A stretch of 27,315 nt of DNA from TC-15 sp034437275 (GTDB lineage Bacteria; Chloroflexota; Anaerolineae; Aggregatilineales; Aggregatilineaceae): positions 1-27,315 of the forward strand of contig DAOTUD010000184.1 in NCBI GenBank assembly GCA_034437275.1, written 5' to 3'. This document shows positions 22,387-27,315 of this stretch, piece by piece. The notes beneath the pieces were generated by a model, which was not told where the DNA came from, ran no database searches, and worked only from the letters and a program-made list of their open reading frames with translations. The number at the start of each line of letters is the position of its first letter. Position 1 is the first letter of the stretch. Made by a program: the position numbers and the translations under genes.

Positions 22387-23019
22387 ATGAGTGATGCTTC
22401 TGAGTGGGTGAGTCTTGGAGAAGCCGCTGAGATCATTGGTGTGCATCCTGCCACCATTCGCAACTGGGCAGAACGCGGTGAACTGCCGTGCCGGCGCACG
22501 CCCGGCGGCCACCGCCGCTTCCGGCGCAGTGACCTGCAGCAATGGCTGGCGGCTAATCGCGTGGTGCAGCCTGCTGAGGCCCAGGTCGTGGTGCAAAGTG
22601 CCCTGGGGCGGACCCGGCTCGAACTGAGCAGCAAGCAGCAGCTTTCCGAGCTGCCCTGGTTCGAGCACCTCAGCACCGACACGCGCCAGGCCATGCGCGA
22701 CGAGGGCTTGCGCATTATGGATACGCTGATCCACTTCCTGACCAAACCCGCGCCCCAGGCAGGGCTGCTCCAGGCCCAGGATATTGGGCGGGTCTACGGT
22801 CATCTGACCAGAGCGGCGGGGTTGTCGCTGTCCAAAGCAATCGAAGCCTATTTATATTTCAGCAATTTTCCGATAGAAGCTATTATCCAGCTATCCGAAA
22901 CAAACATCTCCCCGTCTGTGCTGAATTGGGGCGACATGCTGCGGCAGGTCAACCTGTTTACCCGCAAAATTCTATTGGGGCTGATCGAGGCCTACGACGA
23001 GGCCGAAGAAGACAGTTGA
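22387..23019 (+). CDS. MerR/excisionase-type HTH regulator with helical C-terminal domain
   Basis: This 210-aa protein is counted from ATG 22387, chosen because AAGGAG lies ten bases upstream. An N-terminal helix-turn-helix (about residues 6-56) reads SLGEAAEIIGVHPATIRNW and then GGHRRFRRSDLQQWL, the typical excisionase/MerR-type DNA-binding unit. The remainder (about 75-205) is all-helical (RQAMRDEGLRIMDTLIHFLT, VYGHLTRAAGLSLSKAIEAY, LFTRKILLGLIEAYDEAEED). It resembles the RsbRD N-terminal-type sensor domain, so the protein may be a sensing transcription factor rather than a recombination factor. That second assignment is tentative. The last 28 bases overlap the 3' end of the convergent bactofilin-like gene. 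Confidence 0.8.
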   Translation: MSDASEWVSLGEAAEIIGVHPATIRNWAERGELPCRRTPGGHRRFRRSDLQQWLAANRVVQPAEAQVVVQSALGRTRLELSSKQQLSELPWFEHLSTDTRQAMRDEGLRIMDTLIHFLTKPAPQAGLLQAQDIGRVYGHLTRAAGLSLSKAIEAYLYFSNFPIEAIIQLSETNISPSVLNWGDMLRQVNLFTRKILLGLIEAYDEAEEDS

Positions 23020-23990
23020 CGGGGAAAAGGACGGGACCCGGCCCGGGTCAACACAACCGCACCCAACCCCACGGAACCTAGTACGACAGCCATCAGGACG
23101 CCAACCCAGGCCGTGAGCCAGAACAGCCCCCACACCTGGACTAACAGCATCAGGAGCATCCCCCCGACCCCAGCGGTCACCATGCGGGGTTGGTCGTCTG
23201 TGCCTGCCAGATGGAACACGAAGGCCCCGATGGGATCGGCCAGCGCCACCCCCCCGAGTAAGATCAGCAAGCCCACCATCAGCCAGACCAGCAGCATAAA
23301 GGGCAGCAGAATCAGCGGCAGTACCAGCGCCAGCGAGAACAGGTAGACCAGGCTCAGCCCGGCGACAATCAGCAGCGTCAGCAAGCCGACCGCCCCGGTC
23401 GTGAGGGGGGTCCGGCGTGCCGAAGTGGACATCAGGTACAGCGGGCGGGTGAGCAGGGTTGTGCTCAGGGCGGCCAACGCCCCGAAAAACAACATCCCGG
23501 TCACCAGGCCCCCCAGGCGGAAGAACAACGTCGTACGCCAGTTATCCAGGCCCGTCTCCAGCGCATTGGTGACGCTGATCTGGCTGCCTGCGCTGCACTC
23601 TTGTTTGTACTCCCCCGCGATCAGGGCGCTGTCGCTGCGTTTGATGGTGTTGGCGCACACGATCATGTCGCCTTGAATGCGGGCGGTATCGCCGATGTTC
23701 AACTCGTCAGCGACGACCACCGTGTCACCGTCGATCTGGGCATCGAGATTCACCTGGCTGCCGATGAGCGTGAGATCTCCGTTGATCGCGCTGCCGCTGG
23801 CCAGCGAAATTTTCTCGGCCACGAGCAGCCGATCACCGGTCCGCTGCTGGCCGCTGCCCAGGGTGTAGGTGGTGTTAATCTGGAAGGCGCTGGCGCTGCT
23901 GCCCACGCATCCCAGCGTGGCCATCACCAGCAGCCCCAACACACTCAACGGAAGGGTCCATGTACGACGCTTTGCCAACCCCATCGACAT
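22992..23990 (-). CDS. Bactofilin-like (polymer-forming) membrane protein
   Basis: The 332-aa protein starts with a signal-like hydrophobic segment (PLSVLGLLVMATLGCVGS); a cysteine there could be a lipid site, though the lipobox is poor. Residues about 45-135 are a short-repeat beta-solenoid (INGDLTLIGSQVNLDAQIDG, DTVVVADELNIGDTARIQGD) of the polymer-forming/bactofilin type. The C-terminal half has about five membrane helices separated by short loops. Bactofilin folds make scaffolds at membranes; here the solenoid would lie outside the cytoplasm. ATG 23990 overlaps the anti-sigma stop by one base (TAATG), so translation is coupled; upstream in-frame starts lie within the anti-sigma gene. The operon context suggests an envelope-stress output or sensor. 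Confidence 0.8.
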   Translation of the reverse strand: MSMGLAKRRTWTLPLSVLGLLVMATLGCVGSSASAFQINTTYTLGSGQQRTGDRLLVAEKISLASGSAINGDLTLIGSQVNLDAQIDGDTVVVADELNIGDTARIQGDMIVCANTIKRSDSALIAGEYKQECSAGSQISVTNALETGLDNWRTTLFFRLGGLVTGMLFFGALAALSTTLLTRPLYLMSTSARRTPLTTGAVGLLTLLIVAGLSLVYLFSLALVLPLILLPFMLLVWLMVGLLILLGGVALADPIGAFVFHLAGTDDQPRMVTAGVGGMLLMLLVQVWGLFWLTAWVGVLMAVVLGSVGLGAVVLTRAGSRPFPRQLSSSASS

Positions 23991-24544
23991 TAACTCGTTT
24001 CTTTTGTACCGGTTCGTTGTCCTAAATGGCGAACCGACCACCACCACAACACAACCAACGATAACACCCCGCTGCCCAGCCCCAATACGAGGGGAATATC
24101 ACCGGCGGTGAAGCTGACCTCCAGGCTGGACACCGCCCCCACGACATAGCTAGCGCCGTCGGCGGCCAGTTGGAACAGCGCGTTGATCGCGCCAGGATCG
24201 GTCAACAGGCCGACCAGCACGACCAGCGCCACAGCCAGGGCCGGCAGCGTCAGGAAGGCGGCGATCATCAAGCCCAGGGCGATGCCCAGGCCGATCCGCT
24301 GCGGGACAAATTCGCCGGCGTGCAGCGCCGCAACAGCCGCCATCACCCGCCCGGTGAAGTTCGGCGACGGGGCGACTTTCGGCGTTTTGTGGAGGGTGTC
24401 ATCGACTTGCCGCAGGCGCTCCCAGTGCACGGAATCTTCCTGCGATTCGGTCAGATGTGCTTCTAATTCAGCTTGTTCTTCTGCCGTGATCTCTTGATCC
24501 AACGCGCGGTGCATGGCCTGTTTGTGCTTCGATAGCTCAGTCAT
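23990..24544 (-). CDS. Anti-sigma factor-like membrane protein lacking zinc ligands
   Basis: This 184-aa protein is encoded with a four-base overlap after an ECF sigma gene. Residues 1-55 resemble the zinc-binding anti-sigma domain (HRALDQEITAEEQAELEAHL). The usual HxxxCxxC motif reads His30-x3-Ser-x2-Asp, so both cysteines are missing. Two membrane regions follow (about residues 82-112, LGIALGLMIAAFLTLPALAV, and about 150-170, LVLGLGSGVLSLVVLWWW), with an intervening segment. The protein would hold the sigma factor at the membrane. Its stop codon overlaps the start of the bactofilin-like gene. Position and helix pattern make anti-sigma the best call; zinc-dependent redox control is unlikely. 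Confidence 0.82.
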   Translation of the reverse strand: MTELSKHKQAMHRALDQEITAEEQAELEAHLTESQEDSVHWERLRQVDDTLHKTPKVAPSPNFTGRVMAAVAALHAGEFVPQRIGLGIALGLMIAAFLTLPALAVALVVLVGLLTDPGAINALFQLAADGASYVVGAVSSLEVSFTAGDIPLVLGLGSGVLSLVVLWWWSVRHLGQRTGTKETS

Positions 24545-25131
24545 GAGGAACTCTCCATCGCCGGGTTGCGGGCAGGGATCGGCTTCGATTCGATCTGATT
24601 GGCGAGCGCCTGCCGTGCGCGAAACAATCGACTCTTGATGGCGCTTTCGGTGGTCTCTAGCATATCGGCAATCTCGGCATACGATAAGTCATACCAATAT
24701 CGCAACACAACGGCCAGCCGGTAATCCGGGCTAAGTTCATCCAGCAGGTCTTGTACGAACAGGTTAAGCTCATTGGACAGCGTCGCTTCCTCTGGCCCGG
24801 GAATATCGCTGGTCAGGGCCGGATGGGGCGGCAGCGGTTCTTCGAGCGAGAGCCATGTCAGCCGTCGCCGGCGCAGCCGGTCGATGCAATGGTTAGATGC
24901 AATCGACAGCAGCCAGGTTTTGAACGACCGGTTGATATCGTAACGTTCCAGGTTCGCATACGCCCGCAGGAACGCCTCCTGCGCGGCGTCTTCGGCTTCG
25001 CCCCGGTTATTTAACATACGGTACGTCAAGTTGAATACGTCCCGTTCGTACCGGCTTACGAGTTCCCCAAAGGCATCCGGTTCGCCATCCAGCGTCCGCT
25101 GCACCCATAGGGAATCACTCTCATGAGTCAC
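24541..25131 (-). CDS. ECF-type RNA polymerase sigma factor
   Basis: The 196-aa sigma factor is counted from GTG 25131. Region 2 lies at about residues 15-85 (FGELVSRYERDVFNLTYRML, EDAAQEAFLRAY, FKTWLLSIASNHCIDRLRR). Region 4 lies at about 120-180 (LSPDYRLAVVLRYWYDLSY, EIADMLETTESAIKSRLFRA). Such sigma factors direct RNA polymerase to stress promoters. The GTG start is preferred because AGGTAGGG lies just upstream and an ECF-like promoter ends upstream of it. The alternative TTG at 25185 would fall before the transcript start. The gene overlaps the anti-sigma gene by four bases. Codons before region 2 are few, typical of the family. Confidence 0.93.
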   Translation of the reverse strand: MTHESDSLWVQRTLDGEPDAFGELVSRYERDVFNLTYRMLNNRGEAEDAAQEAFLRAYANLERYDINRSFKTWLLSIASNHCIDRLRRRRLTWLSLEEPLPPHPALTSDIPGPEEATLSNELNLFVQDLLDELSPDYRLAVVLRYWYDLSYAEIADMLETTESAIKSRLFRARQALANQIESKPIPARNPAMESSS

Positions 25132-25146
25132 AATGTGTACCCTACC
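25132..25146 (-). promoter_or_regulatory. 15-nt leader before the ECF sigma start, shared with the 330-aa gene
   Basis: The minus strand reads GGTAGGGTACACATT directly before GTG 25131. This is identical to the bases directly before ATG 6918. It supports the GTG as start and suggests common control of the two genes. Confidence 0.45.
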
Positions 25147-25173
25147 TGATCGGTTGCCCCTACTATTGATGGT

Positions 25174-25199
25174 ATACGCAAACAACGAATCTAAGTTGC
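25174..25199 (-). promoter_or_regulatory. Possible ECF-type autoregulated promoter
   Basis: On the minus strand GCAACTT (25199-25193) is followed by 16 bases after its AAC and then CGTAT (25178-25174). This resembles the AAC - CGT pattern of many ECF promoters. It would start transcription about 36 bases before GTG 25131. Confidence 0.4.
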
Positions 25200-25285
25200 A
25201 TCATAACGAGATTGACGGTGGATTGCCAGTGTAAGTTGGTATATCCTTAAGCCGAGAATCTCCCTGGCATTAAAGGACCAAACAG

Positions 25286-26278
25286 ATGTCAATTGTTTAT
25301 CGTGACGCACACGCCGATCTGAGCTTGTTGATGGACAAGCGCATCGTGGTGATCGGCTACGGCAACATGGGCCGCGCGCTGTCGCTCAACCTGCGCGACA
25401 GTGCCTTCCCCGTGCTGGTCGGCAACCGGTCCGACGAGTACGCGGCGCGGGCCTACCGGGACGGCTTCGAGGTGACCTCCATCGCGGAAGCAGCGGCACA
25501 AGCCGACATCTTGCTGCTGATGCTGCCGGACGAGATCGCGGCGCAGGTCTACCTGCAAGCCATCGCCCCAGGGTTGGAGCCGGACGACACGCTGGTCTTC
25601 GCCTCCGGGTATAATATCGCGTTTGGGTTCATCGAGCCGCCGCCGTTCGTGGACGTGGTGCTGGCCGCCCCGCAAGCTGTCGGCCAGGGCGTGCGGGATG
25701 GGTACGTGGCGGGCACCGGCTTTCCGAGCATCGTCGCGGTGGCCCAGGATGTCTCGGGCCAGGCCTGGGCGCGCGTGCTGGCCGTAGCGAAAGCGTTGGG
25801 CGGGCTGCATCAAGGCGCGCTCGAATTGACCTTCCAGCAGGAAGCTGAACTCGACCTGTTCACCCAGCAAGCGCTGATCCCGGCCATACACAGCGTGCTG
25901 CGCACCGTGCTGGAAGTGCTGAGCCGCGAAGGATTCCCGCTGAATGCTATTTACCTCAGCCAGTATCTTTCCGGCGAACTGGGCTATATCGTGTCGCAGT
26001 GGGCCACCGGCGGCGTTGTCGACAGCCTGGAGATGCATTCCCGCACCGGGCAGTATGGCATTTTGTCGCGGCTGGAACGCTTCCGCGAGGTCAAGCTGAC
26101 CCGGCAGATGGAAAGCGTGCTGGATGCCATCCGCACCGGGGACTTCGCCCAGGAGTGGGCTGCCGAACATGCCGACGGCTACCCGCGCCTGGCGGCGTTA
26201 CGCCGCCGGTTGGCGGAAGCCTCGGTCTGGCAGGATGAGCAAGTGATCCTGGATGACCTCAAACGCGACGAGGATTAA
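25286..26278 (+). CDS. Ketol-acid reductoisomerase-like protein with altered active site
   Basis: The 330-aa length and order match class I ketol-acid reductoisomerase (IlvC), which makes dihydroxy acids in branched-chain amino acid synthesis. It has a Rossmann motif GYGNMGRAL (from residue 24), LPDEIAAQVY, VDVVLAAPQ, VAVAQDVSGQA and a helical C-terminal domain beginning at ELDLFTQQA. Several catalytic positions differ. The family's FAHGxNI reads FASGYNI (His107 to Ser), APKGPG reads APQAVG (Lys130 to Gln), and DLFGEQ reads DLFTQQ (Glu194 to Gln). Asp190 is kept, and the later Glu226/Glu230 positions also look changed. It is therefore probably not a normal IlvC. AAAGGA lies nine bases before ATG 25286. 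The stop codon shares a TTAA with the convergent aminotransferase gene. Confidence 0.8.
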   Translation: MSIVYRDAHADLSLLMDKRIVVIGYGNMGRALSLNLRDSAFPVLVGNRSDEYAARAYRDGFEVTSIAEAAAQADILLLMLPDEIAAQVYLQAIAPGLEPDDTLVFASGYNIAFGFIEPPPFVDVVLAAPQAVGQGVRDGYVAGTGFPSIVAVAQDVSGQAWARVLAVAKALGGLHQGALELTFQQEAELDLFTQQALIPAIHSVLRTVLEVLSREGFPLNAIYLSQYLSGELGYIVSQWATGGVVDSLEMHSRTGQYGILSRLERFREVKLTRQMESVLDAIRTGDFAQEWAAEHADGYPRLAALRRRLAEASVWQDEQVILDDLKRDED

Positions 26279-27099
26279 AGCGGTTCCAGGTTGGCCTCGG
26301 CCCAGGTGGTATAGTGCCGGCGGATGGCCTTTACCAGCGGGCCGACCTCGCCCGTGCCCACCGGCTGCCCGTTGACGACCGTCACCGGCACCACGCCGCG
26401 CCCGCTGCTGGTGAGCATGGCTTCGGACAGCCGGGGGATGTCGTCGCGGTGGATCGCGGTCAGTGCGATCGGCACGTCGCCCGGCACCGAGGACAGGATC
26501 GCGCGGCGCGTGATCCCCTCCAGCACGCCGTCGCTTGCCGTATGCAGCACGCCATCCAGCACCCCGTAGAAATTGCTCGACAACCCTTCCAGCAGCCACC
26601 CATCGAGGCTGATCATGACGCCCTCATACATCCCGGCGGGCAGGCGCTCGTAGGCCGGGCGGCGCGTGAGCATCCATTGGGTCGTCTTGACCACCGGATT
26701 CTCGCGCACTAGCGGCACGGTGATCACGTGCGCGCCCTGGCGCTGCACCGGCTCCGGGACGGGCTGGTACGGCTCCACCGCCAGGTACAGGTGATCGGGC
26801 CGGGCGCGGGGTGCGGTGATGCGAAACTTGGCGTTGGGGTATCCGGCGCGCTCGATCAGCGTGCGCAGGGCAGCGCGCAGCCGGGCGCGGTCCAGCTCCA
26901 GCGGAATGTGGCTCAGCCGGGCGGACTGCTCCAGGCGGTCGAGATGCGCGTCCAGCAGCAGCACATGGTCGCCCCAGAAGGTGCGGGTCACGGTATAGAC
27001 CCCGTCCGGCTCGTGCGCGACCGACTCGTTAAGCGAATCAACCTGGTACGGTGTTGGTTCCAGGCCATCTGGCGTCAAGATAGCAGTGGGGATGGACAT
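26275..27099 (-). CDS. Class IV (branched-chain/D-amino acid type) PLP aminotransferase
   Basis: This 274-aa protein has the fold-type IV pattern. An N-terminal DGVYTVTRTFWGDHVLLLDA segment leads to HLDRLEQSA. The PLP lysine is Lys138 in NPVVKTTQW. EGLSSNFYGV holds the conserved Glu near the cofactor, and TSSGRGVVPV closes the active site. The family includes branched-chain aminotransferase, D-amino acid aminotransferase and aminodeoxychorismate lyase, and the substrate cannot be fixed from these motifs alone. It is convergent with the ketol-acid reductoisomerase-like gene, their stops sharing four bases. This hints at a branched-chain amino acid link without shared transcription. Confidence 0.88.
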   Translation of the reverse strand: MSIPTAILTPDGLEPTPYQVDSLNESVAHEPDGVYTVTRTFWGDHVLLLDAHLDRLEQSARLSHIPLELDRARLRAALRTLIERAGYPNAKFRITAPRARPDHLYLAVEPYQPVPEPVQRQGAHVITVPLVRENPVVKTTQWMLTRRPAYERLPAGMYEGVMISLDGWLLEGLSSNFYGVLDGVLHTASDGVLEGITRRAILSSVPGDVPIALTAIHRDDIPRLSEAMLTSSGRGVVPVTVVNGQPVGTGEVGPLVKAIRRHYTTWAEANLEPL

Positions 27100-27214
27100 A
27101 CTCGCCCTTACGTGAGTGCGTGGTGGTCAGGCAAACGCCGCCGAGTATACCGTATCTGCGGACCAGCCCAAAGCACCGTCATTCTTCGGGTGCATGCAAA
27201 ACCTGACAGGCAAT

Positions 27215-27315
27215 CTAAGCCACACGGGCGCAGAAGGCATCCCATTGACCGCTGAGATAGGCGGCGCGAGCTTTGGCGACGAGCCGCGCACCGCGCTCAC
27301 CCCATTGGGCGCCCG
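27215..27315 (-). CDS. C-terminal end of a possible transposase, cut by the window edge
   Basis: Thirty-three codons enter from the right edge and end at TAG (27217-27215), reading GAQWGERGARLVAKARAAYL and then SGQWDAFCARVA. A pattern of W-x3-GA-x2-V followed by RAxYLSGxWDxF is common at the end of ISKra4- or ISLre2-like transposases, but this rests on memory of the pattern. Only the tail is visible, so the family is uncertain. The 115 bases between it and the aminotransferase start (27100-27214) show no clear signal. Confidence 0.35.
   Translation of the reverse strand, partial: GAQWGERGARLVAKARAAYLSGQWDAFCARVA

Overview
The window looks like a chromosomal segment of a GC-rich bacterium, most probably a Chloroflexota (Anaerolineae-type) organism. 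I infer this from the gene content: a propeller-fused Ser/Thr kinase, a CvnD-type small GTPase with a separate Roadblock protein, an excisionase-type HTH fused to a helical sensor domain, and a VanW protein. No 16S or other decisive marker is present. The first 2.6 kb is visibly more AT-rich and looks acquired. The rest is dense core sequence with many ATGA-type overlaps.

Layout. At 1-128 is the end of an IS5-family (IS903-group-like) insertion sequence. At 129-665 is a non-coding leader built from about 210-bp diverged tandem repeats with recurring CGGTAA-type boxes. It leads into a 53-aa ORF and a serine recombinase whose reading frame runs antisense into a tRNA-Arg(CCG) gene; together these look like one end of an integrated element. 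From 2.6 to 7.1 kb come an EthD-YbaK fusion with a small membrane protein, a VanW-type envelope protein and an unrecognised 330-aa protein. From 7.1 to 10.5 kb come a Roadblock protein with a good promoter and terminator, then an overlapping pyrG - adenosine deaminase - small-protein operon.

From 17.2 down to 10.6 kb on the minus strand lies a compact signalling cluster: cytosolic Ser/Thr kinase with an eight-repeat PQQ-like propeller, PP2C phosphatase, J-domain/vWA fusion, zinc-ribbon/FHA protein, 79-aa unknown, OmpR-type response regulator, and (after a 73-bp gap) the CvnD-like GTPase. A canonical promoter precedes the kinase. The cluster contains writer, eraser, reader and a vWA scaffold, and is the best candidate here for a poorly described system.

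From 17.3 to 23 kb on the plus strand come hemW, a MEMO1/AmmeMemoRadiSam-B protein, an unusually long priA with four winged-helix-like repeats, and an HTH/helical-domain regulator. Converging on these is an ECF sigma - anti-sigma - bactofilin-like membrane protein operon with overlapping genes. The anti-sigma lacks the zinc-binding cysteines of its family, and the sigma gene shares an exact 15-nt leader with the unknown 330-aa gene 18 kb away. The right end carries a ketol-acid reductoisomerase-like protein with most catalytic residues replaced, converging on a class IV aminotransferase, and a 33-codon ORF tail at the edge that resembles a transposase C-terminus.
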